DNA of 64,000 bases from Planctomycetota bacterium. GTDB lineage: Bacteria > Planctomycetota > PUPC01 > JACPCR01. The stretch is from the NCBI GenBank assembly GCA_027625095.1, contig JAQBXN010000013.1, positions 1-64,000 on the forward strand. The letters are read 5' to 3'. The notes beneath the pieces are model-generated. The model saw only the letters and a program-made list of their open reading frames with translations. It searched no databases and had not been told where the DNA came from. A program made the translations under genes and the position numbers. The number at the start of each line of letters is the position of its first letter. The first letter of the stretch is position 1. Positions 41,338-50,751 of the stretch are shown here, in pieces.

Positions 41338-42534
41338 TCAATTTGCGACGAACTGCATGATCCGCATCGCGTGCCCGCTGCTCTTGGGATTTTTCTCACC
41401 GGTCGTGCGCAGCTTCAGTGTGTGTTTGCCGGGTTTGAGATCGGCTTCGAAAATGACGGTGCGCGGGTAGTGAAGGCCGCCACTGAATCTGTGAAAGAGT
41501 TGGTGGTTCTTAACAGGGCCACCATCCACGCTTGCCTCCACGATACCGGCATCAGGCCCGGCAAGGATGTAGGCGCCGACGGCCTTCCCTTCGAATTCAA
41601 GGGTGAGTTCGGCCTCGGGTTCTTCGGCCCAGAGAATTGGTATGTTTGTGAACCGTCCTCGTTTACCGCCTTGCAATTTGTCCCACTCCGGCACTGAAAC
41701 CGTCCAGGAATTCTTAATCTGTGCCGACTTGATTTCGAGGAACCGGCCGTTCCCGTAATGGTTGGGATCAATCACCGTTTCCGGCAGCGGCTGGGGCTTC
41801 ATGACGGCGTCGGCAGCGAGGTCACCCTTCCAGGCGGATTCCAGCATCTCCTTGATAAGGTCGGCACAGATTCGATTCCCGGGCGGCTTGGGATGAGTTC
41901 CTCCGAATTTCTGCCAGGTCAGCGTGCCTGCCTTGATCTGATCCGCTACCTCCTGTGCCAGGTGAATGGTGGAAACTCCGTAATTCCTGGCGACCGTTTC
42001 GTGGCTTTCCATAGCCAAAGGTTCTTTACCGCCCTGAAGTAATTGCAACATGCCTGGATTTACAAAGTGGGTGATCACTATGTCCATATTCGGATTGTGC
42101 TGCCAGGCGTGGCGGATGATTCCTTCCATCCCGCGGATGCATTCGCGCCTTGCATGCCCTGCGTCCTGATCATCATTCACCGCAAACTCCATAAAAAACA
42201 GGTCGACCGGCCCGGTCTTCAAAACATGCTCTTCCAAACGGAATGCGCCGGATGCTGAACAAGTCGAAGAAATGCCGGCATTGGTAAAGGTGAACTTTGT
42301 GTCCGGAAACCTCTTCTGTAAGTCTTCGGACACCATCGGCCGGTAGCCGTCCATTTCAGTAATCGATCCACCGATGAAAACCACGTGCCCCTTCTTGTTC
42401 TTCTCGAATTGAATACGAGAGTTGTCAAGGCTGCCTCTAAAGTGGATGTTACGGTTCATGGCGTCCTCCGCGAATGCCAAGGAGTGGATAGTAGAGATCA
42501 AAATGGCCAGGATGAGTGGATTGTTCATGTTCAA
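41338..42534 (-). CDS. Secreted SGNH/GDSL hydrolase
   Basis: The 398-residue protein has a signal peptide (ILAILISTIHSLAFA) and SGNH motifs: IGGSITEMDG with the Ser nucleophile, NAGIS with Gly, EFAVND with Asn, and GTHPKPPG with His. It should be a secreted esterase, for example a carbohydrate esterase removing acetyl groups. The C-terminal 120 residues form a beta-rich domain (EAELTLEFEGKAVGAYILAG), a probable carbohydrate-binding module. Neighbouring lyase genes suggest a role in glycan breakdown. It converges on the heparinase-like lyase. Confidence 0.82.
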   Translation of the reverse strand: MNMNNPLILAILISTIHSLAFAEDAMNRNIHFRGSLDNSRIQFEKNKKGHVVFIGGSITEMDGYRPMVSEDLQKRFPDTKFTFTNAGISSTCSASGAFRLEEHVLKTGPVDLFFMEFAVNDDQDAGHARRECIRGMEGIIRHAWQHNPNMDIVITHFVNPGMLQLLQGGKEPLAMESHETVARNYGVSTIHLAQEVADQIKAGTLTWQKFGGTHPKPPGNRICADLIKEMLESAWKGDLAADAVMKPQPLPETVIDPNHYGNGRFLEIKSAQIKNSWTVSVPEWDKLQGGKRGRFTNIPILWAEEPEAELTLEFEGKAVGAYILAGPDAGIVEASVDGGPVKNHQLFHRFSGGLHYPRTVIFEADLKPGKHTLKLRTTGEKNPKSSGHAMRIMQFVAN

Positions 42535-42595
42535 GCAGAAGTTGCAGTAATGGAAGGGCGGCTTGGAGGGATTGCCTGTGTCGCCGGCAGTTTCC

Positions 42596-43489
42596 CTACT
42601 TCCCGCTCCTTGAGATTAGGAAGTTAATGAGCATCTGTTCGATGGGCATTGCTGTATCAACTTCAACGAGTTGGATGCCGTGCCGGTCACAGCCTTCGCG
42701 GAGGCGTTGAGTGAACTTTTTGAGCTCATTCAGATACATCTCGCGAATTCTGCGGGGCTCCGTTCTCACATCGACGACCTTTTCGAGGCCCTTGAACCGT
42801 ACCAGGCCGTCCAGCTCAAAAGCTCGTTCCTGATGATCGAGGACGTGAAAGATCATCACTTCATGCTTATCAAAGCGAAGGTGCTGCAGGCCGCCGAAAA
42901 TCTTATCAAGGTCGTCCAGCAGATCAGAAATCAGGATGACCATCCCCCGTTTTCGCAGACGGGTTGAGAGCTCGTGCAGGACGCTGCCGACATCTGTTTC
43001 TTCGGCTGGTTTGGTTTCGTTCAGGCGGGCGAGTACGGTCTGAAGGAAGGATGGGTTGCCACTCGGCCGCAGGTATTCTTTCACGTTGCGATCAAAGGAA
43101 ACCAGGCCTACCGAATCCCTCTGCTGCAGGATCAGGTAGGTCAGGCAAGCGGACATGAGGCATGCGTAATCGAGCTTAGTCTGTTCGCCGGAGCCGAACT
43201 TCATGGACTCGCTGGTATCAAGCAGAATGTGGGCCACGAAGTTGGTCTCTTCTTCGTACTGCTTGATGTAATACTTGTCCGATTTCGCATAAACGCGCCA
43301 GTCCACGTGCTTGATCTCATCGCCGGCCACGTACTCGCGATGCTGCGCAAACTCGATGCTGAACCCGTGGAAAGGGCTCTTGTGCATCCCTGCGATGAAT
43401 CCCTCTACGATTCCCCGTGCACGCAGATCGAAGTTCTCAAGGCGAGAGAGAATTTCCGGTTCAAAATATTTGTAGGACGTCGTGGCCAC
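42596..43489 (-). CDS. DUF58 domain protein (second copy)
   Basis: The 297-residue protein matches DUF58 (SPFHGFSIEFAQHREYVAGD, HVDWRVYAKSDKYYIKQYEE) and has a vWA-like region with HILLDTSESMKFG. It resembles the copy at 11687-12595 in length and motif order and likewise has no membrane segment and no adjacent MoxR ATPase. The start codon is GTG (MATTSYKYF). It lies between the SGNH hydrolase and the ATP-grasp gene on the same strand, without tight coupling. Function is inferred only by family. Confidence 0.85.
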   Translation of the reverse strand: MATTSYKYFEPEILSRLENFDLRARGIVEGFIAGMHKSPFHGFSIEFAQHREYVAGDEIKHVDWRVYAKSDKYYIKQYEEETNFVAHILLDTSESMKFGSGEQTKLDYACLMSACLTYLILQQRDSVGLVSFDRNVKEYLRPSGNPSFLQTVLARLNETKPAEETDVGSVLHELSTRLRKRGMVILISDLLDDLDKIFGGLQHLRFDKHEVMIFHVLDHQERAFELDGLVRFKGLEKVVDVRTEPRRIREMYLNELKKFTQRLREGCDRHGIQLVEVDTAMPIEQMLINFLISRSGK

Positions 43490-43591
43490 GTTAAGCAGAG
43501 CAAGGTGAATATGTGTGTCGGGACACTATCAAGAGTCCTTCAGGAAAATCAAACCTGTTAACTCGCCGCGCTGACATTCCCACACTACTTT

Positions 43592-44599
43592 TCACCTCAG
43601 CGTCTCATCCTGATGGCGCTTGAGGCTGGGCGGCCCAGGCCTTTTTTCCGGCGGCTTTTCAGCCTCCTGAATGAGCAGGTCAACGATACGTTCCGTGATG
43701 TTGTGGCCGTGCTTCAACTCCACGTCGAGGTAGATCGGAGAAGAGTTCGCCTCGATAAAATAATAGGTGTCACCGCCGCAATACTTGAGATCGATGCCGG
43801 CGAAACGAAGACCAAGCAAAGATTGTGCTCTGGCACACATGGCCACGATGTCTTCCGGTAAGTCAATTTCGCGGTAGGTGCCAGCGCCGGAGGAGTAGTT
43901 GGGGTCTTCACGGAAATCCAAAGTGGTAGAGTCGACAACCACGCTGGAAACGGCTTCTCCGTTGATCATCATGACCCGCACGTCTTCTCCCTTGATAAAC
44001 TCCTGAAAAATCACGGGTGATTTTCTGATGAGTTCCAGCTCTTCGAGTTTGCCCTTATCGAGGCGCCGGCAGAGTGCCCCTCCCATGGATGGTTTGAACA
44101 CCACTTCGCCGACCTCTTCAACAAAACGTTTTACTCGCTCCGGATTGTTGGTTACCAGCGTTCTCGGCAACGGAATTCCATGATGCCTCAGACCGGAAAG
44201 CTGAAACGGTTTGTATTGATTGACGCTGCCGGCGAACGGTGGATTCACCATGTATGCCCCACGCTCCTCGAGTGCAAGCAGAAAGCTGATCACCATCCCC
44301 TGCTGCTCTCGCATGTGCATGTATTCGGTGAACCAGTCTCGATACAGCACCGGCTCTTGCCCTTCCGGCATTCTGACTATGGGCGCCATGGGCGAGGTGA
44401 CATGCCGCAGGTAGAAGGCGGGGATTTCATCAAGACGCTGGTCGCCATAATAGATTCCATCATCGTCGATGGAATGGTCGTACCCCTGGCCGATAGCGTT
44501 AGCTTCCACCAGGAGGGCAGAGCAGCCTTTTCCCTCCAGCACTGAGGATATACGCTGGCATTGGGGATCCTCCTTTGATCCGAAAATTCCAATGAGCAT
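43592..44599 (-). CDS. ATP-grasp ligase, RimK-like
   Basis: The 335-residue protein has the ATP-grasp layout: an N-terminal lobe (MLIGIFGSKEDPQCQ), a middle with VFKPSMGG (ATP-binding Lys and Gly loop), FQEFIKGEDVRVMMING and the metal-binding GIDLKYCGGDTYYFIEANSS (Asp/Glu/Asn). Such enzymes form amide or peptide bonds through acyl-phosphate, as RimK does on ribosomal S6. The substrate cannot be told; homologues in natural-product clusters and in lysine biosynthesis exist. No lysine-biosynthesis gene is nearby. It is followed at 103 bp by the second DUF58 gene. Confidence 0.82.
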   Translation of the reverse strand: MLIGIFGSKEDPQCQRISSVLEGKGCSALLVEANAIGQGYDHSIDDDGIYYGDQRLDEIPAFYLRHVTSPMAPIVRMPEGQEPVLYRDWFTEYMHMREQQGMVISFLLALEERGAYMVNPPFAGSVNQYKPFQLSGLRHHGIPLPRTLVTNNPERVKRFVEEVGEVVFKPSMGGALCRRLDKGKLEELELIRKSPVIFQEFIKGEDVRVMMINGEAVSSVVVDSTTLDFREDPNYSSGAGTYREIDLPEDIVAMCARAQSLLGLRFAGIDLKYCGGDTYYFIEANSSPIYLDVELKHGHNITERIVDLLIQEAEKPPEKRPGPPSLKRHQDETLR

Positions 44600-44685
44600 G
44601 GTGCGAGATCAGCCTTAGTTTGATGGTTTCAGGGGTGAAAATTTCCCGCCATTTAAGGTTCTCAGGGCGGGTGAACGGGCCAGTC

Positions 44686-45255
44686 CTATTTGTCGAGGAC
44701 ACCAAAGATGTCATTGACCTTGAACTCAGCCTCGAGGTGCTGCTCACCCAGAACCCGGCTTACAAATGAATCGCCTTCCGTGTAAACCTGATGAGTGCCG
44801 TTCTTGAAATCGTGAATGAGCTCTGCCCGATCCTCCGGATCGATGATCCAGTATTCCTGGACTCCGCCCTCCTCGTAATCATCACGTTTTGAAATCCGAT
44901 CTACCTCTTCTGTACTGGGAGAAAGCACTTCTATCGCGATATCCGGCGCTCCCCTGATTGCGTCTTCAAAGACGATGCCCTTTCTGTTTTCGCACACATA
45001 CATGAGGTCGGGGACACGGACGCTTACGGTTCCACCAACGTCAACTACAAGCTCCTTTTCCAGAACAACACGGCCCAAGCCCTTGGTGGCATGGCGTAGT
45101 AACATGTAAATCTCACCAATCAGGCTTTGATGGCTCGTCTTGGGTTTCGGTGACATAACAATTTCTCCATCCACCAATTCCAGGTGTTCATCGGTTTCCG
45201 GCAGCGAGAGAAACTCATCCACCGTCATCTTCGTTGTCGAGTACAGAACAGGCAT
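44686..45255 (-). CDS. Uma2-family (DUF820) putative endonuclease
   Basis: The 189-residue protein has the PD-(D/E)xK core typical of Uma2: DEFLSLPETDEHLELVDGEIVM, SVRVPDLMYVC, DIAIEVLSPSTEEVDRISKRDDY and GVQEYWIIDPED. Restriction-like nuclease activity is predicted but unproven. The ATG is preceded by GGAGGAG, a strong ribosome binding site. It is a stand-alone gene, as is usual for this multi-copy family in PVC bacteria and cyanobacteria. Confidence 0.88.
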   Translation of the reverse strand: MPVLYSTTKMTVDEFLSLPETDEHLELVDGEIVMSPKPKTSHQSLIGEIYMLLRHATKGLGRVVLEKELVVDVGGTVSVRVPDLMYVCENRKGIVFEDAIRGAPDIAIEVLSPSTEEVDRISKRDDYEEGGVQEYWIIDPEDRAELIHDFKNGTHQVYTEGDSFVSRVLGEQHLEAEFKVNDIFGVLDK

Positions 45256-45444
45256 TTTCTCCTCCAGGTCGCAGTTGTGCGGATCATATACAAAGCGGAA
45301 GTGGTGACCACGTAACAGCCCTCACAAGCTCGCCCAGGGTGACTGTGAGCCTATAATCCTTCGTTCAATTCAAGACACGCATTCGTTGCCTTCTTCGATT
45401 CTTATTCTTTTTCAAGTAGAAGTTACAACGCATCATTTTTCGTT

Positions 45445-46170
45445 ATGCCAACAATTGCATTCGCCTCCTTGTTTTCGCTCATCTGTCTCAACCACGCGGA
45501 AGAGAACGAGCAGACCAAAGCGAAATTCCAACTCAAGAAGATAGGCGCCCACGTATTCGAAAAGAACGGCGAAGTGGTAGAGGTCAATCTCAACGGCAAT
45601 CCGGCTGTAGATGATGAACTGCTCAAGCTCTTCAGTCTGTTTTCTGAGCTGACTGATCTCTCGCTGGAAAACACGCGCGTCACAGACGCCGGACTTGACC
45701 ACCTGAAGGGCCTCAAGAAACTCGAATGGTTGAATCTTTATCGCACAAAGATCGGCGACCAGAGCCTCAAAACCCTGAGCACGATTAAGAGCCTCAAGCA
45801 CTTGCCAATCGGTGAAACTGAGATTACCGATAAGGGGCTCACAGACGTTGCGGCCATGAGCCAGTTAGTTTATCTGGGACTCCGCAAAAACAAGATTTCG
45901 GATGCTGGAGTCGCCTCTCTGACTAAACTCACAAGGCTCGAGGGTCTCCAACTTGGAGAATCGCAGATCACTGACGCGTCAATCCAACACCTCCTGAATT
46001 TTCCGAAGCTCAAGAAACTTTGGCTTCATGACACACGTGTCAGTGACGCGAGCATGAATACTCTTGCTCGACTCAAATCACTCGAGTTTGTGGCTGTTTT
46101 TGGTACGAAAGTGACCCCCGCCGCGATAAAGAACCTGCAGAGCAGGTTGCCCATGTGCGAGATTGAATAA
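45445..46170 (+). CDS. Secreted leucine-rich-repeat protein
   Basis: The 241-residue protein starts with a short signal peptide (MPTIAFASLFSLICLNHAEE) and contains about seven leucine-rich repeats of 23-24 residues of the bacterial type (LTDLSLENTRVTDAGLDHLKG; LEWLNLYRTKIGDQSLKTL). These form a curved protein-binding surface. It ends cleanly with a short cap (MCEIE). No other domain is present. It lies 169 bp before dnaJ on the same strand; a functional link is not evident. Such small LRR proteins are abundant in planctomycete and verrucomicrobial genomes. Confidence 0.82.
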   Translation: MPTIAFASLFSLICLNHAEENEQTKAKFQLKKIGAHVFEKNGEVVEVNLNGNPAVDDELLKLFSLFSELTDLSLENTRVTDAGLDHLKGLKKLEWLNLYRTKIGDQSLKTLSTIKSLKHLPIGETEITDKGLTDVAAMSQLVYLGLRKNKISDAGVASLTKLTRLEGLQLGESQITDASIQHLLNFPKLKKLWLHDTRVSDASMNTLARLKSLEFVAVFGTKVTPAAIKNLQSRLPMCEIE

Positions 46171-46339
46171 CTGATGGGATGCCAAATCGACACCTCAGCC
46201 ATATAGGCATAGAAGGCTCAGCCAAAGCGGCACCCTCCGGACGGCAGGGGCCACACATCCCTTTTATTCAAAGTTACTTATAAAAGCAGGCGCCTGGTAT
46301 ATACTTTGCTCTCGATACCCCGTTAATAAGGAAAAAACA

Positions 46340-47362
46340 ATGCCAGTCAAGTATCACGACTATTACAAAATCCTTGGCGTCGATCGGAACGCCAGCCAGG
46401 ATGATATTCAGAAGGCTTTCCGGCAACTGGCGCGCAAGTATCACCCAGACCTCAATAAAGAGAAGAGTGCTGAAGGGAAATTCAAGGAAATCAATGAGGC
46501 CCACGAAGTCCTCGGCGATCCAGAAAAACGTGAGCGCTACGACACACTGGGGGCTAACTGGAAGGCCGGGCAGCGACTGGATGACATGCCCGGTTTTGAA
46601 TCGATATTCAATTTCGGCAACGGAGGAGGAGGAGGATTTCCCGGCGGGGGCAGTGGCCACAGCTCCTTTTTCGATGGGCTGTTTGGAGGTGCCGGCAGCG
46701 GAAAAGGGTTCCGATTCGAATCCTCACAGGGCGGTCATGGATTCGAATCCATATTCAGCCAACCGGGACAGGGGGGATTTGGGCAGAGGCCGGGACAAGG
46801 CCATATGTTCAGCCAAAAAGGTAAGGACATCGAAGCTGAGATTGTCATTTCAGTTGAGGATGCCTATCACGGCGCCAAGAAATCACTCAGTATCGAGACT
46901 CCCGACGAATCCGGCCGGCTGAAGGGCAAGAGTCTTTCGGTCACGATTCCGCCTGGAACGACCGATGGCACAGTCATCAGGCTCGCGGGACAGGGCGGAA
47001 AAGGACAGAACGGAGGCAAGGACGGTGCGCTCAAGCTCAGGGCAAAAATTGCAGAGCACCCGCGTTTTAAAGTGCAGGACTATAACGTCACGACGAGTGT
47101 GCCTGTAGCACCGTGGGAAGCGGCGCTCGGCGCGAAGGTGCGAGTCGAAACGCTTGACGGAGGCATCACCCTTTCAATTCCGGCCGGCACACAGAGTGGA
47201 CAAAAGCTGAGGCTCAAAGAGAAGGGCCTGCCAAAGAAATCCGGAGGACGCGGCAGCCTGTTTGCTGAAATCAAAATTGTGGTCCCCAGCGAACTCTCCA
47301 AAGAAGAGAAGAAATTGTTTCAAGAACTTTCGGAGGTATCAGAATTCAAACCGAGAGAGTAA
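46340..47362 (+). CDS. cbpA: DnaJ-family co-chaperone, CbpA type
   Basis: The 340-residue protein has an N-terminal J domain ([23 protein letters not shown] motif in KYHPDLNKE), a Gly/Phe-rich linker (about 85-155, long GGGGG and FGG runs) and the C-terminal substrate-binding domain, without the CxxCxGxG zinc fingers of true DnaJ. This is the CbpA/DjlA-type J protein, which stimulates Hsp70. AAGGA sits 7 bases before the ATG. ClpB follows after a 206-bp gap, consistent with a joint disaggregation role with DnaK; no dnaK or grpE is in the window. Confidence 0.92.
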   Translation: MPVKYHDYYKILGVDRNASQDDIQKAFRQLARKYHPDLNKEKSAEGKFKEINEAHEVLGDPEKRERYDTLGANWKAGQRLDDMPGFESIFNFGNGGGGGFPGGGSGHSSFFDGLFGGAGSGKGFRFESSQGGHGFESIFSQPGQGGFGQRPGQGHMFSQKGKDIEAEIVISVEDAYHGAKKSLSIETPDESGRLKGKSLSVTIPPGTTDGTVIRLAGQGGKGQNGGKDGALKLRAKIAEHPRFKVQDYNVTTSVPVAPWEAALGAKVRVETLDGGITLSIPAGTQSGQKLRLKEKGLPKKSGGRGSLFAEIKIVVPSELSKEEKKLFQELSEVSEFKPRE

Positions 47363-47372
47363 GTGCAGCCAT

Positions 47373-47486
47373 CGCGGCCTGTAGTTCCGCCTTCATCGCG
47401 GTCTCGGTGCTCCGCATCAAGAATGCCACCATCCCACCGAGCGAAGGCGCCACGATTACCGCCTAAGAGCGGAACTACGGGCCGCG
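47373..47486. repeat. Inverted-repeat element between cbpA and clpB
   Basis: CGCGGCCTGTAGTTCCGC (47373-47390) pairs with GCGGAACTACGGGCCGCG (47469-47486), 17 of 18 positions, with further palindromic sequence inside. The 114-bp element lies between cbpA and clpB and leaves the strong clpB ribosome binding site untouched. The hairpin may modulate readthrough, or the element may be a dispersed MITE. Confidence 0.7.
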
Positions 47487-47568
47487 GTCAGGAAAGTAAA
47501 TTTCAGGCAGAGAAACCAAGGGCGCCTGGCGCCCAGACCATGAAGTACGCAATCCAAAGGAGGCAAAG

Positions 47569-50175
47569 ATGGATCCAAATAAACTTACAAAGAAATGTCA
47601 GGAAGCCATTCATGCGGCGAATTCAATGGCAGTTCGATTCGGGCATCAGCAAATTGATTCTGAGCATCTGTTGCTGGCGCTCTGCAAGCAAGAGCAAGGC
47701 CTCGTGCCCCGCCTGTTTCAAAAGATGGATGTGCAACTGGGCAACCTTATCGGCGGTATCGAACGTGAGCTTGAGAAAAAGCCAAAGGTGAGTGGGCCGG
47801 GGGCAGAGCCCGGCAGGGTAGTTGTGACGCAACGATTCAACAAGATCGTCGTGCGTGCCGAAGATGAGGCCAAGCGTCTCAAAGATGATTACGTCTCAGT
47901 CGAGCATCTGATCCTCGCCATGCTTGAAGAGGAAGTGAAATCCTCCGTCGGGGAGATCTTTCAGATATTCGGCATCACACGGGATCGCTTCCTGTCCGCG
48001 CTGCTTGAAGTACGCGGCAATCAGCGTGTTCAGAGTGATAACCCGGAAGAGAAGTACGAAGTACTTGAACGATACGGCCGCGACCTTGTACAGGATGCTA
48101 TGCGCAACAAGCTCGATCCAGTCATTGGACGTGATGCCGAGATACGTAGAGTTATCCGAATCCTGTCACGCAAAACAAAAAACAATCCGGTGCTCATCGG
48201 CGAACCTGGTGTGGGCAAAACCGCTATCGTTGAAGGCCTCGCTCAGCGGATTGTTCGAGGGGATGTCCCCGAAGGCCTGAAAGACAAGACTGTTTTTTCG
48301 CTTGATCTGGGATCTCTGGTCGCCGGAGCAAAATATCGCGGTGAATTCGAGGAGCGCCTTAAGGCCGTCCTCCATGAAGTGAAAGAATCTGACGGTCGCA
48401 TCCTGCTTTTCATTGACGAGATGCACACCATTGTCGGCGCGGGCAAGGCTGAAGGCTCGATGGACGCGGGAAACATGCTCAAACCCATGCTTGCTCGCGG
48501 GGAACTTCATTGCATCGGTGCCACCACCCTGGACGAGTATCGGCAGCATGTGGAAAAGGACGCGGCGCTCGAACGCCGTTTCCAACCGGTGATGGTAGAC
48601 CAGCCTACAGTGGAGGATTCCATTTCCATCCTCCGTGGACTCCGGGAACGCTTTGAGGTGCACCACGGGGTCCGGATTCAGGATAACGCCCTGGTTGCTG
48701 CGGCCACACTTTCAAACCGCTATATCTCAGACCGCTTCCTGCCGGATAAGGCCATCGACCTCGTCGATGAGGCGTGCGCGATGATCCGTACGGAAATAGA
48801 TTCAATGCCGGCCGAGCTTGATGAAGTCACGCGCCGCGTCATGCAGTTGGAAATTGAAGAAGCCGCACTGAAGAAAGAGAAGGACAAGGCCAGTCAGGAT
48901 CGTCTGGAATCGCTGCGCAAGGAACTCGCCGACCTGAAGAACAAGGCCGATTCTATGCGAGCCCAGTGGGACTCCGAGAAGGAAGCCATTCAGCGGGTCC
49001 GGGCTCTCCGGGAAGAAATGGAGAAGCTCCGACGTGATATTGAAGTCGCTGAACGCAAATACGACCTCAACACCGCCGCAGAACTCAAACACGGCCGACT
49101 CCCCGACCTCGAAGCCAAGCTCGCTAAGGAAAGTAAACGACTCGAAGACAAGCAGGGAAAGAGCCCCCTGCTCCGCGAGGAAGTTACCGAAGAGGAGATC
49201 GGTGAGATCGTCTCCAAGTGGACCGGCATCCCGGTCACCCGACTGGTTGAGGGCGAACGGGAGAAACTGCTCAAACTCGACCAGGTGCTCCACCAGCGGG
49301 TCGTTGGCCAGCAGGAAGCAGTGCAGCTAGTGACCGATGCGGTCATCCGTGCCCGCTCCGGAATCAAGGATCCCCAACGTCCCATCGGCTCGTTCATCTT
49401 TCTCGGCCCCACAGGTGTCGGCAAGACCGAACTCGCCCGCACCCTTGCTGAATCACTTTTCGACTCGGAAGAAAACATGGTTCGAATCGACATGAGCGAA
49501 TACATGGAAAAGCATTCAGTCTCGCGTCTAATCGGCGCCCCTCCGGGATATGTGGGTTTTGAGGAGGGCGGCCAGCTCACCGAGGCCATCCGTCGCAAAC
49601 CGTATTCAGTCATCCTGTTCGACGAAATTGAAAAGGCGCATCACGACATTTTCAACGTGCTTCTCCAGATACTCGATGACGGCCGCGTTACCGATTCGCA
49701 TGGCCGCACCGTCGATTTCAAAAACACGGTCATCATCATGACCTCCAACATTGGCTCACATTACCTGCTCGAAGGTGTGACCGATACGGGGGAGATCAAA
49801 GAGTCAGCACGTGAGAACGTGATGCGTGAGCTGCGTAGTCACTTCCGTCCTGAATTCCTCAATCGCGTTGACGACACCATCCTCTTCAAGCCACTAACGC
49901 TTGAAGAGATTAAGTGCATCGTCGACCTGCAGATCGAGCATCTGAGAGCCAGGCTCGAAGATCAAGGCATTCAAATGACGCTCCATGATACGGCCCGCGA
50001 GTTCGTCGCACGGAACGCATACGACCCGGCTTACGGCGCGCGGCCACTCAAACGCTACCTGCAGCGTGAGCTCGAAACTCGAATCGCACGCGCCATCATC
50101 GCTGGTGAGTTGGGTGAAGGCTCAACAGTGAGAGTCGTACAACTTAATGGCGGATTGGGATTGGAGACTGGGTGA
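47569..50175 (+). CDS. clpB: ATP-dependent chaperone ClpB
   Basis: ClpB pulls proteins out of aggregates with DnaK. The 868-residue protein has the N-domain repeats (1-150), first AAA+ domain with GEPGVGKT (about residue 210), the Glu/Lys-rich coiled-coil middle domain (about 400-540) that distinguishes ClpB from ClpC or ClpA, and the second AAA+ domain with GPTGVGKT (about 613) and [12 protein letters not shown]. The C terminus has the [15 protein letters not shown] signature. The ATG at 47569 is preceded by AAAGGAGG. The gene follows the CbpA gene and ends 18 bases before the convergent membrane protein gene. Confidence 0.96.
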   Translation: MDPNKLTKKCQEAIHAANSMAVRFGHQQIDSEHLLLALCKQEQGLVPRLFQKMDVQLGNLIGGIERELEKKPKVSGPGAEPGRVVVTQRFNKIVVRAEDEAKRLKDDYVSVEHLILAMLEEEVKSSVGEIFQIFGITRDRFLSALLEVRGNQRVQSDNPEEKYEVLERYGRDLVQDAMRNKLDPVIGRDAEIRRVIRILSRKTKNNPVLIGEPGVGKTAIVEGLAQRIVRGDVPEGLKDKTVFSLDLGSLVAGAKYRGEFEERLKAVLHEVKESDGRILLFIDEMHTIVGAGKAEGSMDAGNMLKPMLARGELHCIGATTLDEYRQHVEKDAALERRFQPVMVDQPTVEDSISILRGLRERFEVHHGVRIQDNALVAAATLSNRYISDRFLPDKAIDLVDEACAMIRTEIDSMPAELDEVTRRVMQLEIEEAALKKEKDKASQDRLESLRKELADLKNKADSMRAQWDSEKEAIQRVRALREEMEKLRRDIEVAERKYDLNTAAELKHGRLPDLEAKLAKESKRLEDKQGKSPLLREEVTEEEIGEIVSKWTGIPVTRLVEGEREKLLKLDQVLHQRVVGQQEAVQLVTDAVIRARSGIKDPQRPIGSFIFLGPTGVGKTELARTLAESLFDSEENMVRIDMSEYMEKHSVSRLIGAPPGYVGFEEGGQLTEAIRRKPYSVILFDEIEKAHHDIFNVLLQILDDGRVTDSHGRTVDFKNTVIIMTSNIGSHYLLEGVTDTGEIKESARENVMRELRSHFRPEFLNRVDDTILFKPLTLEEIKCIVDLQIEHLRARLEDQGIQMTLHDTAREFVARNAYDPAYGARPLKRYLQRELETRIARAIIAGELGEGSTVRVVQLNGGLGLETG

Positions 50176-50193
50176 TACGGATATCCGGAGAGG

Positions 50194-50673
50194 CTATCTT
50201 TCGTTCCACTGAATCTCGGGGAACAAATAAGATGATTCCCGGATCTCTTCGTGCCGGACCCGTCCCCCGAGGTGAGCGGTCCATGCGAACAGGTAGACCA
50301 GGACGAAAGTGGCTATCAGGATTCCCCGGCGATGCCAGACGTGTGGGTTTTCGCCTTGAAGATATTGAAGAAACACGCTCAACGTGGCCACCCCCGCAAC
50401 CACCAACAGCGTGAAGGCGGCTCTCGCAATCAAGGCATGAGGATCGGTATGCTCCACCTGCACTACCGGTTTTGAGGCAAGCTGTTCATACGCGTAACCA
50501 CCAGAGATATATGCCACAGCGCCGGAAACAGTACAGAAAAGTAAAAGTCCATACCCGATCTTGAATACGATCTCCTGCCGGGTCTGGTGCGCCACCAGGA
50601 GAATTGCCAGGACAAAAAGGCAACCCACCACTGGCAGATGAACGACCATCAAATGAAGCCGGACGGCGGTCAT
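50194..50673 (-). CDS. DUF2231-like four-helix membrane protein
   Basis: The protein of about 159 residues has four hydrophobic segments: about residues 5-25 (MTAVRLHLMVVHLPVVGCLF), 40-60, 85-110 and 118-138. The first has the HLPVV pattern and the second loop a Gly-rich GGYAYEQ; His residues could ligate heme, as in some DUF2231 proteins. The frame is open to 50736, but ATG at 50673 is the likely start. It is the last gene of the minus-strand series, 78 bases after the DUF1549/DUF1553 gene; a heptad tract lies at its start. Confidence 0.55.
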   Translation of the reverse strand: MTAVRLHLMVVHLPVVGCLFVLAILLVAHQTRQEIVFKIGYGLLLFCTVSGAVAYISGGYAYEQLASKPVVQVEHTDPHALIARAAFTLLVVAGVATLSVFLQYLQGENPHVWHRRGILIATFVLVYLFAWTAHLGGRVRHEEIRESSYLFPEIQWNER

Positions 50674-50674
50674 T

Positions 50675-50695
50675 GGAATGTATGGGAGTGTGGGA
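50675..50695 (+). repeat. Heptad repeat tract
   Basis: Units GGAATGT, ATGGGAG, TGTGGGA follow at 7-bp spacing and start two bases upstream of the ATG of the small membrane protein (on the gene strand). The last two units match those of the 55608-55635 tract. Confidence 0.6.
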
Positions 50696-50751
50696 GGTTT
50701 TAAAAGGTGAAATGGAATGCCTGTGCTTCCACTCACCCTTCGAAACTTTGA

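Noticed and set aside
50194..50736. Longer start (50736) for the small membrane protein
   Set aside because: The extra 21 residues precede the first membrane helix without a signal and overlap a heptad repeat; ATG at 50673 is better.
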